Assembly (NCBI GenBank): GCA_023229065.1
Contig: JALNZZ010000042.1
Location: 1-14,823, forward strand
Direction: 5' to 3'
DNA from: Porticoccaceae bacterium
Lineage (GTDB): Bacteria; Pseudomonadota; Gammaproteobacteria; Pseudomonadales; Porticoccaceae
DNA: 14,823 nucleotides
The notes under the pieces were generated by a model that searched no databases, had not been told where the DNA came from, and saw only the letters and a program-made list of their open reading frames with translations. This document shows positions 1-6,276 of this stretch, piece after piece; position 1 is the first letter of the stretch, and every line of letters starts with the position of its first letter. The position numbers and the translations under genes were made by a program.

Positions 1-50
1 CGCTGCCCGTCCCGGGCGGCAAGCTCGTTGAACAGCACAGGAGCTGTCAT
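1..50 (-). CDS. Crotonase-family protein (enoyl-CoA hydratase / 3-hydroxyisobutyryl-CoA hydrolase-like), N-terminal fragment
   Basis: Only the first 16 codons lie inside the window, reading MTAPVLFNELAARDGQ; the rest lies beyond the left edge. The ATG at 50-48 has a strong Shine-Dalgarno (AAGGAGG, about 56-62 on the minus strand), and the gene starts 10 bases after the stop of the upstream enoyl-CoA hydratase, so it is the next gene of the same operon. From memory, this N-terminus resembles the longer crotonase-fold proteins of about 370 residues, annotated as enoyl-CoA hydratase/isomerase or 3-hydroxyisobutyryl-CoA hydrolase, that follow the hydratase in related operons. The identification is an inference from a very short peptide and context. 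That a gene starts here is well supported. Confidence 0.6.
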   Translation of the reverse strand, partial: MTAPVLFNELAARDGQ

Positions 51-60
51 AACTGCCTCC

Positions 61-849
61 TTACTTGTTCTTCCACTGGGGTGCACGCTTTTGCAGGAAG
101 GCGTTGACGCCTTCTACCTGATCCTCAGTATCGAACAGGTCGACAAAACGCTGGCGCTCGTAGGGCAAGCTCGCGGCCATGGCCACATTGCGAGCCTGGT
201 GGATCAGCTCCTTGCTGTAGGCAACGGCAACGGGGCTTTGATTACCTACCTGGGCAGCCAAGGCCAGCGCCTTTTCCTTCGCCTCCCCCTTGGCAACAAC
301 TTCCTCCACGAGCCCGATACGCTCAGCAGTCGCTGCGTTGACTCGCTCACCACACAAAATAATGCGCTTGGCCCAGCCTTCTCCCACCAGCCAGGGCAGG
401 CGCTGAGTACCACCGGCGCAGGCCAGCAGGCCTACTTTAGTTTCCGGCAGAGCCATTTGGGCTTGCTCTTCAGCAATACGAATATCACAGGCGAGGGCCG
501 CTTCGAGTCCGCCACCCATGGCGTAACCATTCACTGCGGCGATAGAGACGCCGCGGAAATCCGCCAAAGCTTCAAAAGCCTCACCAAAGTAACCCGCCAA
601 CTTGCCGGCATTGGCCTTGTCGCCATCGGCAAACATGTTGAGATCGGCGCCAGCAGAGAAGAATTTGTCGCCAGAACCGGTGATCACCAGGGCATAAATA
701 TCGCGATTGGCGTTGAGCGCCTCGACGATCACCTTGAGGCCAGGGAGACTTTCCGCATCCCAGGTATTCGCGGCGGGATTATTGATGGTGATCAGGGCTG
801 TGTGGCCGATAATTTCGACCTGCAATTTTTCCGTGGGGCTGATGCTCAT
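61..849 (-). CDS. Enoyl-CoA hydratase (crotonase family; DspI/PA0745-like)
   Basis: A 262-residue cytoplasmic protein of the crotonase superfamily, expected to add water across the double bond of a 2-enoyl-CoA. The oxyanion-hole region SAGADLNMF (about 65-73) and the core block GGGLEAALACDIRIA (about 112-126) are present. Both acid/base glutamates of classical hydratases appear conserved: E116 (GGGLEA) and E136 (ALPETKVG), followed by AGGTQRLP. It should therefore be a true hydratase, not a decayed or hydrolase-only member. Length is usual for the family. The start overlaps the acyl-CoA dehydrogenase stop as ATGA, and the ATG has a GGAGGT ribosome site, so the two are translationally coupled. 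From memory, it resembles P. aeruginosa PA0745 (DspI), reported to be needed for cis-2-decenoic acid production. Whether this protein makes such a signal or simply serves branched-chain or fatty acyl-CoA oxidation cannot be told from sequence. Confidence 0.93.
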   Translation of the reverse strand: MSISPTEKLQVEIIGHTALITINNPAANTWDAESLPGLKVIVEALNANRDIYALVITGSGDKFFSAGADLNMFADGDKANAGKLAGYFGEAFEALADFRGVSIAAVNGYAMGGGLEAALACDIRIAEEQAQMALPETKVGLLACAGGTQRLPWLVGEGWAKRIILCGERVNAATAERIGLVEEVVAKGEAKEKALALAAQVGNQSPVAVAYSKELIHQARNVAMAASLPYERQRFVDLFDTEDQVEGVNAFLQKRAPQWKNK

Positions 850-2006
850 TTTATAACCTCCAGAGCGCCGTCCATCAACAGTCGACGACCGACGATGACG
901 CGCATGATTTCATTAGTGCCTTCGAGGATCTGATGTACCCGTGTGTCGCGCACATGGCGCTCCAGTGGGTACTCCCGAATATAACCATAACCACCGTGAA
1001 GTTGCAGGGCATCGTTACAGATATTGAAACAAACATCGGTGGCAAAACGCTTGGCCATAGCGCAGTAGCTGGTCGCGTCCGGATCTTTGCTGTCTAGTTT
1101 AAAGGCCGCCAAACGCACCATCTGCCGGGCAGCGACCAGCTCAGTGGTCATATCTGCCAGTTTGAACTGGGTATGCTGGAAATCAGCGATAGCTTGACCG
1201 AACTGCTGGCGATCCTTGACATAGGCTACAGCGGTTTCGAGCGCAGCCTGAGCGGTGCCTACCGAGCAAGTGGCAATATTAATGCGGCCACCATCCAGCC
1301 CTTGCATGGCAATTTTGAACCCCTGGCCCTCATCGCCCAGGCGATTGCCAGCGGGAACAATCACATTTTCAAAGGTGACAGCGCGAGTAGGCTGGCTGTT
1401 CCAGCCCATTTTTTCCTCCGCCTTGCCATAGGAAATACCGGGCGCGTCGGCCGGGATGGCAAAGGCGCTAATACCTCGTGGTCCCGGCTCACCGGTGCGC
1501 AACATCACTACCAGCACATCGGTATCGCCACCACCGGAAATAAACATTTTGCTGCCGTTGACGACATAATTGTCGCCCTCCGCCCGCGCCGTGCTGCGCA
1601 AGTTACCCGCATCGGAACCATGGCCAGGTTCAGTCAGGCAGTAAGAAGCAAGCTTTTCGCCGCTGACCAGCGACGGGCACCACTCCTCGACCAGCTCGGG
1701 GCTACCATAGGTGCCGATCATGCTGGTAGCCATATTGTGAATGGTAAGGAAGGCCGCCGTTGAAGTGCAGCCGCGGGCCAGCTCCTCAACGATCACGCTG
1801 GTATCCAGGCGGCCGAGACCAAGACCACCTGCAGCCTCCGGGGTATAAAGCCCCATAAAGCCGAGTTCACCGGCGGCCTTCAACGCTTCCTTAGGAAAGA
1901 TATGCTCTGCATCCCAGCGCGCGGCTTCGGGGGCAAACACCCCTTCAGCAAAGGCGCGGGCACTTTCCGCAAAGGCTTTCTGGTCGTCTGTGAGATTGAA
2001 ATCCAT
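846..2006 (-). CDS. Acyl-CoA dehydrogenase (isobutyryl/short-chain acyl-CoA type)
   Basis: FAD-dependent acyl-CoA dehydrogenase, predicted to oxidise a short or branched acyl-CoA to the 2-enoyl-CoA and pass electrons to electron-transferring flavoprotein. The protein is 386 residues from the chosen start (MDFNLTDDQ). The flavin/substrate block YCLTEPGHGSDAG, the RQQFGQAIADFQ segment, the QLHGGYGYIREYPLERHVRD block and the C-terminal QILEGTNEIMR are all present; the glutamate of LEGT (E362 from this start) is the expected catalytic base. A five-residue-longer start (ATG at 2021-2019) exists but has no good ribosome site, whereas the ATG at 2006-2004 has AGGA at 2015-2012. The gene lies between the acylating aldehyde dehydrogenase and the hydratase and overlaps the latter by four bases. 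Similarity to ACAD8-like enzymes suggests isobutyryl-CoA or a similar substrate, but specificity is not proven by sequence. Confidence 0.93.
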   Translation of the reverse strand: MDFNLTDDQKAFAESARAFAEGVFAPEAARWDAEHIFPKEALKAAGELGFMGLYTPEAAGGLGLGRLDTSVIVEELARGCTSTAAFLTIHNMATSMIGTYGSPELVEEWCPSLVSGEKLASYCLTEPGHGSDAGNLRSTARAEGDNYVVNGSKMFISGGGDTDVLVVMLRTGEPGPRGISAFAIPADAPGISYGKAEEKMGWNSQPTRAVTFENVIVPAGNRLGDEGQGFKIAMQGLDGGRINIATCSVGTAQAALETAVAYVKDRQQFGQAIADFQHTQFKLADMTTELVAARQMVRLAAFKLDSKDPDATSYCAMAKRFATDVCFNICNDALQLHGGYGYIREYPLERHVRDTRVHQILEGTNEIMRVIVGRRLLMDGALEVIK

Positions 2007-2011
2007 CGCTA

Positions 2012-2015
2012 TCCT
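2012..2015 (-). promoter_or_regulatory. Ribosome binding site that decides the acyl-CoA dehydrogenase start
   Basis: AGGA on the minus strand, five bases before the ATG at 2006-2004. The alternative upstream ATG at 2021-2019 is preceded by CACCCTCTGA, which has no purine-rich ribosome site. Confidence 0.45.
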
Positions 2016-2038
2016 GCTCATTCAGAGGGTGACAGAAA

Positions 2039-2065
2039 CCCAGGCTGACCGGGGGCCAGCCTGGG
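2039..2065 (-). terminator. Intra-operon hairpin between aldehyde dehydrogenase and acyl-CoA dehydrogenase
   Basis: A perfect 9-bp inverted repeat, CCCAGGCTG at 2039-2047 and CAGCCTGGG at 2057-2065, with a 9-base loop. On the minus strand (direction of transcription) the stem is followed by TTTCTGT, a short and interrupted U-rich tract. It fits in the 71-base gap between the first two genes of the operon. It may be a partial terminator or attenuator lowering expression of the downstream genes, or an mRNA-stabilising or processing stem. The structure is directly visible; its function is inferred. Confidence 0.55.
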
Positions 2066-2077
2066 CAAGCAGTGCGC

Positions 2078-3496
2078 TTACTTGAACTTGTCGAGCGCGG
2101 AGGCGAACAATACTTCGTCCGCCGGCAGTTCCTTGGTTTTTTCCAAAGGCTTGGAGACCCAGGTGATATTGACCAGGTCCTGCCAGGTAATGTTGTTGTT
2201 GGTACTATTTCCGCCCCAGGAGCCGCAGCCCAGGGAAAATGTTTGGCGCATGCCATTCCACAGGTTGCCACTGTTGGAAGCAGCCTGAGGCTGGTTCACC
2301 ATAACCCGCGAGGTCTTGGTGCCAAAAGCGAGCTTGAGAATATTGTCATCGCTGTAGGAGTAAATACCACAGGAGTGGCCCTGGCCCTGATAAGCCTGGA
2401 TAGCATTGGTCATAGCGATGGCTTCATCCAGGTCCTTGACCTTATAGAACGCCATCACAACCGACATTTTCTCTCCAGAGAACGGGTGATCGCTACCGGC
2501 ACCTGTCTCCGGCACGATGAAGAAGCTCTTGCCTTCCGGCAGCTCGATACCAGCCAGTCCAGCCAATGTGCTGGCAGGCTGAGCAACGATGCGCGAAGCA
2601 ATGTGCCCATCTTCCCAGATGATGCTCTGTAGCTTGGCCTTTTCATCAGCGTTGCACAGGTAGCCGCCCTCGGCCTGAAGCTTGGCCAGCAGCTCATCAT
2701 AAATGGAGGCGAAAGCGAGTACAGCGTTGTCTGAGGAGCAAGAGGCTGCCAGATCAAGGGTCTTGGAGATACGGATCTTCTCTGCCGCCTCGTCGAGGTT
2801 GGCAGTATCGTCAACAGTGATCACAGCGTTACCGACTCCCACCCCCAGCGCCGGGGTACCGCTGGAATAAGCTGCGGTAACCATGGCGGAGCCCCCGGTT
2901 GCCAGCACCCGATCGCACTGCTTCATCAGTTCACTGGTGGTGTCCAGTTGGGGAGTTTCAATGGCAATCACCAGATCTTCCGGAGCACCGCAAGCCTTGA
3001 GTGCTTCACGCATCAGATCACAGATCATCTTGTTGGTCTGTTTGGAGCGCGGATGGGGAGCGATGATGATGGAGTTGCGCCCTTTGACAGCGGAAATAGC
3101 CTTAATCACCGGCGTCGCTTCCGGGTTGGTACAGGGCACCAAGGCACCGATCACGCCGACAGGCTTGGCAATTTTGATGATATTGCGCGCCTTGTCTTCC
3201 TCAAGCACACCCACAGACTTGTCGTCGATGATGTCGTACAGGGAGGCGCGGGTTTTGCGGAAGATCTTCAGGTATTTACCTTCATAGTTACCCAGCTGAG
3301 TTTCTTCCACAGTGAAGCGGGCAATCTTCTCCGCTACCTCGGGGCGAGCCACAGCCCACACCATAGCAGTGATCAGCTCATCTACCTGCTCCTGGGTGTA
3401 GTGCTCAATCTGGGCCTGGGCTTTGCGGGAGCGGGCGACCAGAGACTGCACAAACTGAGCTGCTTCGTTGACGGACGTTTGTATATCAAGAGACAT
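2078..3496 (-). CDS. CoA-acylating aldehyde dehydrogenase (AdhE N-terminal domain / SauS-like family)
   Basis: A 472-residue protein of the aldehyde dehydrogenase superfamily subgroup that makes acyl-CoA directly: aldehyde + CoA + NAD(P)+ to acyl-CoA + NAD(P)H. It matches the N-terminal half of AdhE closely in key blocks: VPCTNPEATPV (120-130), IIAPHPRSK (144-152), ATGGSAMVTAAYSSGTPALG (199-218) and LGCGSWGGNSTNNN (422-435). The expected catalytic cysteine is C253 in LAASCSSDNA. The C-terminal iron alcohol dehydrogenase domain of AdhE is absent. It is the first gene of the operon, with a strong GAGGAG ribosome site before the ATG, and is divergent from an AraC-family regulator. Sulfoacetaldehyde dehydrogenase (SauS) belongs to the same subgroup, but no sulfonate genes are nearby. 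The company of acyl-CoA dehydrogenase and hydratase argues for a plain or branched aliphatic aldehyde. The family call is strong; the substrate is unknown. Confidence 0.9.
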   Translation of the reverse strand: MSLDIQTSVNEAAQFVQSLVARSRKAQAQIEHYTQEQVDELITAMVWAVARPEVAEKIARFTVEETQLGNYEGKYLKIFRKTRASLYDIIDDKSVGVLEEDKARNIIKIAKPVGVIGALVPCTNPEATPVIKAISAVKGRNSIIIAPHPRSKQTNKMICDLMREALKACGAPEDLVIAIETPQLDTTSELMKQCDRVLATGGSAMVTAAYSSGTPALGVGVGNAVITVDDTANLDEAAEKIRISKTLDLAASCSSDNAVLAFASIYDELLAKLQAEGGYLCNADEKAKLQSIIWEDGHIASRIVAQPASTLAGLAGIELPEGKSFFIVPETGAGSDHPFSGEKMSVVMAFYKVKDLDEAIAMTNAIQAYQGQGHSCGIYSYSDDNILKLAFGTKTSRVMVNQPQAASNSGNLWNGMRQTFSLGCGSWGGNSTNNNITWQDLVNITWVSKPLEKTKELPADEVLFASALDKFK

Positions 3497-3552
3497 TCTT
3501 TACTCCTCGCTGGGCGATTTGCGGTCGGAATTTGGATGATCAAGGATATGAA

Positions 3553-3558
3553 ATCATA
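3553..3558 (-). promoter_or_regulatory. Candidate -10 element of the aldehyde dehydrogenase operon promoter
   Basis: TATGAT (minus strand), five of six matches to the sigma-70 -10 consensus, 56 bases upstream of the aldehyde dehydrogenase ATG. The hexamer 17 bp upstream (3581-3576, ATCAAT) is a poor -35, as is common at promoters that need an AraC-type activator. Inferred by eye only. Confidence 0.3.
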
Positions 3559-3581
3559 GCCAATGGCGGGGTTGGATTGAT

Positions 3582-3600
3582 TATGTTGGGGATATGATGG
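3582..3600. promoter_or_regulatory. Candidate AraC-regulator operator: 11-bp-spaced direct repeat TATGTTGG / TATGATGG
   Basis: Two copies of TATGWTGG start at 3582 and 3593, exactly one helical turn apart, in the region between the divergent aldehyde dehydrogenase and AraC-family genes. Relative to the candidate -10 at 3558-3553 they cover roughly -36 to -54, where class II AraC-family activators usually bind. The repeats are seen directly; the role is inferred. Confidence 0.3.
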
Positions 3601-3663
3601 ACTATATTGCGGCAAAATTCCATCAACCAGGGCTGTCAAACCCTGCCAATATGGGTGCGAGCC

Positions 3664-4539
3664 ATGCAAATAACCTCCAGCTGGCCCTTGCCGGCCAGCG
3701 GCGTTCGTTTTCTAGTGCCACCGCCCATACGCCAACAGCTAGCCGCCCACCCTCTCAGTGCCAACCTCTACCCCCTCGCCATGGGCTACTATCCCGATGC
3801 CCATGGCCATCGTATGCAGCGCCAGTATCTTGACAACTATCTGCTGATCTACTGCATCGGAGGCAAGGGCACCTTGATGTGCGGTGATCGCCATTACCGC
3901 ATCGCCAGCGGCGATCTGGTACTTCTGCCTCGCCACCACCCTCATGCCTACAAAGCGGACACCAAGAACCCCTGGACGATCTACTGGCTCCACTTCGACG
4001 GCCACCTTGCCGAGGCACTTTATCGCCACACCCAGCTCACCACACCACGACTCAATATTGGAGTGCAGCCTCGCATGATACGGGTACTGGACGGTTTAAC
4101 AGAGTTGCGGCGCAGCAACCATCAGCTGGCGGAGTTCATTCAAGGCTGTCATCAACTGCAGGCCCTGCTTAGCTATGTGGCGCTACTCAACCGCCAGCAG
4201 CAACCCCGCAGTGGCAAGGTGCTGGACTTGGAGCAATTGCGCGCCCTGATGCAGGAACACATCCACAGCCAACTCGACCTAGACACCCTGGCCGCGACCG
4301 CGAACATCTCCAAGTATCACTTTGCCAAGAAATTCAAAGCCCTGACCGGCTCATCGCCGATCCAGTATTTCATCAGCATGAAAATGCAGCGTGCCTGCTA
4401 CCTGCTCGACAGCAGTCGCCAGTCCATCAAGGAAGTTGCAGCCGCTCTCGGCTATGAGGATGTGTATTATTTTTCACGGCTCTTTAAGAAAACCATTGGG
4501 CTGTCGCCGGGACAGTATCGCCAGAACAGACATCGATAG
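3664..4539 (+). CDS. AraC-family transcriptional regulator (PA0748-like)
   Basis: A 291-residue protein from the chosen ATG (MQITSSWPLP). The N-terminal part (about 40-160) looks like an AraC-type cupin sensor domain (NYLLIYCIGGKGTL, LVLLPRHHPHAYKAD, WTIYWLHFDGH). The C-terminal ~100 residues form the double helix-turn-helix DNA-binding domain: LAATANISKYHFAKKFKALTG for the first, then IKEVAAALGYEDVYYFSRLF and KKTIGLSPGQYR for the second and closing signature. It is divergent from the acylating aldehyde dehydrogenase operon and most likely controls it in response to a substrate or intermediate. An in-frame TTG at 3607 would add 19 residues. I prefer the ATG because homologous proteins, as I recall them, begin close to the WPLPA motif, but its ribosome site is weak (GGGTGCGAG). 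It ends 73 bases from the end of convergent tyrS. Confidence 0.9.
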   Translation: MQITSSWPLPASGVRFLVPPPIRQQLAAHPLSANLYPLAMGYYPDAHGHRMQRQYLDNYLLIYCIGGKGTLMCGDRHYRIASGDLVLLPRHHPHAYKADTKNPWTIYWLHFDGHLAEALYRHTQLTTPRLNIGVQPRMIRVLDGLTELRRSNHQLAEFIQGCHQLQALLSYVALLNRQQQPRSGKVLDLEQLRALMQEHIHSQLDLDTLAATANISKYHFAKKFKALTGSSPIQYFISMKMQRACYLLDSSRQSIKEVAAALGYEDVYYFSRLFKKTIGLSPGQYRQNRHR

Positions 4540-4562
4540 ATAACGAGCCAGCGAGGAACGGA

Positions 4563-4586
4563 TGGAGAGACGGCTCGGCTTCTCCA
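4563..4586. terminator. Possible bidirectional terminator hairpin between the AraC-family gene and tyrS
   Basis: TGGAGA at 4563-4568 and TCTCCA at 4581-4586 form a 6-bp stem with a 12-base loop, in the gap between two convergent genes. On the plus strand it is followed about 13 bases later by only a short T run (ACTTTTCC). The minus strand lacks a T tract. Position is right but the structure is weak. Confidence 0.3.
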
Positions 4587-4612
4587 CCCTCAAATACTTT
4601 TCCTCAGTCACT

Positions 4613-5914
4613 TCAGGCCAGCTCAAACAGGTGGTAGCTCTTCTTGCCCATCCGCGTCAAGAAAAAGCGCCCGTAGCGAGCCAGTGATGGATCAAAACAG
4701 CGGGCAGTCTGAATATTGTCATCCATGGTGTGCTCGCGGCCATTGATGACCACAGCACCGCGCCCCAAAGCATCCTTCACCTGCTTGCCAGATGCCGCCA
4801 GACCGTGCTCTACCAACAGCGTGGTTAAGGGTTTCTGCAAATCGTCCCCCGTGAGGGCGCTGGATGGCAAACCGTCTTGACGCAAAGCCTTGAAATCCTG
4901 TTCGGACAAGTCGTCAGCCGCACCGCTGAACAACGCCTCGGTGATCCGCTGCGCTGCGCCCAGCCCTTCTTCACCGTGCACCAAACGGGTCATCTCCCGC
5001 GCCAGCACACCCTGAGCAGACTTGCGTCCCTGGGTTTCAGCATCGGCCTGTTCGATCGCAGCAATCTCACTCACTGCCAAAAAAGTGAAATAACCCAGGA
5101 ACTTATAGACATCCGCATCAGCAGTGTTAATCCAGAACTGGTAAAAGCTGTAGGGCGAGGTCTTGCGCGCATCGAGCCACACCGCACCGCTTTCAGTCTT
5201 GCCAAACTTGGTGCCATCGGCCTTGGTCACTAATGGCAGGGTCATCCCGAACACCTGCTGGCGATTGAGGCGGCGGGTGAGGTCGATACCGCTGGTGATA
5301 TTACCCCACTGGTCGCTGCCACCGATCTGCAGCGTGCACTGGTGGCGGCGGTTGAGCTCAGCAAAATCGTACGATTGCAGCAGGGAGTAGGTAAACTCGG
5401 TGAAGGAGATGCCTTCGCCCTCGCGCTCGATGCGCTGTTTGACGGACTCCTTTTGAATCATGGCATTGACTGAGAAATGCTTGCCTACATCCCGCAGAAA
5501 ATCGAGGATCGACAACTCGTGAGTCCAGTCAAAATTGTTCACCACCAGCGCCGAGCACGAGCCTTTATCAAAATCAATGAACTGACTCACCTGCTGGCGC
5601 AGGCTCTCAGTCCAGCTCGCCACCACATCGGGCGTATTGAGCTTGCGCTCTTGAGCCTTGAAGCTAGGGTCGCCAATCAATCCGGTCGCACCGCCCACCA
5701 GAGCTATGGGTCGGTGGCCCGCCAACTGAAAGCGGCGCAACGCCAGCAGGGGCACCATATGACCGATATGGAGACTGTCGGCAGTGGGGTCAAACCCGCT
5801 GTACAGGGTGCGAGGCTCATCGAGGTGGGACGCCAACTGCCCATCGCCGTCTCCAGACATTTGCGCCAGCAGGCCTCTCGCCTGCAAATCCGCAATCAAT
5901 TCCGCACCTTTCAT
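4613..5914 (-). CDS. tyrS: Tyrosyl-tRNA synthetase (class Ic, TyrS type)
   Basis: A 433-residue cytoplasmic enzyme that activates tyrosine with ATP and loads it on tRNA-Tyr. The class I signature is HIGH at 49-52 (DSLHIGHMVP), and the KMSKS-equivalent loop is KFGKT at 236-240, the variant form also found in E. coli TyrS. The tyrosine/ATP site block QIGGSDQWGNITSG is at about 196-209. A C-terminal S4-like RNA-binding domain covers about 365-425 (AASGKQVKDALGRGAVVING). Length fits the E. coli enzyme (424). A GTG two codons upstream (5920) is in frame, but AAGG lies seven bases before the ATG at 5914, which I take as the start. The gene is divergent from the M23 peptidase operon, a gene order also known from Pseudomonas. 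Its leader carries a hairpin. Confidence 0.97.
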   Translation of the reverse strand: MKGAELIADLQARGLLAQMSGDGDGQLASHLDEPRTLYSGFDPTADSLHIGHMVPLLALRRFQLAGHRPIALVGGATGLIGDPSFKAQERKLNTPDVVASWTESLRQQVSQFIDFDKGSCSALVVNNFDWTHELSILDFLRDVGKHFSVNAMIQKESVKQRIEREGEGISFTEFTYSLLQSYDFAELNRRHQCTLQIGGSDQWGNITSGIDLTRRLNRQQVFGMTLPLVTKADGTKFGKTESGAVWLDARKTSPYSFYQFWINTADADVYKFLGYFTFLAVSEIAAIEQADAETQGRKSAQGVLAREMTRLVHGEEGLGAAQRITEALFSGAADDLSEQDFKALRQDGLPSSALTGDDLQKPLTTLLVEHGLAASGKQVKDALGRGAVVINGREHTMDDNIQTARCFDPSLARYGRFFLTRMGKKSYHLFELA

Positions 5915-5949
5915 GACCACACCTTAAACTTTGACAGACCCAGAGAGAT

Positions 5950-5972
5950 GATTGCCGCCAGCATCGGCAACC
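5950..5972 (-). other. Hairpin in the tyrS 5' leader
   Basis: On the minus strand GGTTGCCG (5972-5965) can pair with CGGCAATC (5957-5950) as eight pairs including one G-U, with a 7-base loop. It ends 35 bases before the tyrS ATG. No T tract follows, so it is not an intrinsic terminator. It could affect translation or RNA stability. I do not see a T-box sequence, and T-boxes would be unusual in this group. Confidence 0.35.
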
Positions 5973-6200
5973 TGTATCAGCAAAAACACTAATGGTGAAA
6001 AGGCGCAAACCTTACAGCATCCACCCTCAATTACCAAGACTGACCGCCGCCGCAGCGCCCTCCCTAACAGTGGCTCCAAGCGGGAAAGCGGGCGTCGCTC
6101 AAACTCAGCACGCGAGACTCCTCTAGCAAAAGCGACCTTCTCCAGCCAGAGATTTCAGCCTGCTCTCACCCGGCTTTTATCAGCAAAACGAAATGAAGGG

Positions 6201-6229
6201 TTCCTGCCGACGAAAGTTTTTGTTATAAA
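6201..6229 (+). promoter_or_regulatory. Candidate promoter of the M23 peptidase-anmK-ppk2 operon
   Basis: An extended -10 element, TGT followed by TATAAA (6221-6229), five of six matches to consensus, 47 bases before the ATG at 6277. The -35 candidate 17 bp upstream (TTCCTG, 6201-6206) is weak, which is usual for extended -10 promoters. Confidence 0.45.
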
Positions 6230-6276
6230 GTATCGCCTTGACCAAGACTCTAAATCAGAACCGCGAGCAACCTCTC

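Larger units (their letters stand above)
5915..6276. other. Intergenic region between divergent tyrS and the M23 peptidase gene
   Basis: A 362-base region with no supported gene. It holds the tyrS leader with a hairpin on the left and a candidate extended -10 promoter for the M23 operon on the right (both listed separately). A weak tyrS promoter candidate on the minus strand is TTGGTA, a 17-bp spacer and TAAGGT around 6035-6005, preceded by TG, but the match is poor. Open frames crossing this part are not supported by composition or similarity. Confidence 0.5.

Noticed and set aside
28..933. 301-codon open frame on the plus strand opposite the enoyl-CoA hydratase
   Set aside because: It mirrors a clear crotonase gene with all its motifs on the other strand; the peptide shows no family features.
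3607..3663. Upstream TTG start for the AraC-family regulator
   Set aside because: Adds 19 residues not typical of homologues as I recall them and has no better ribosome site; kept as an alternative only.
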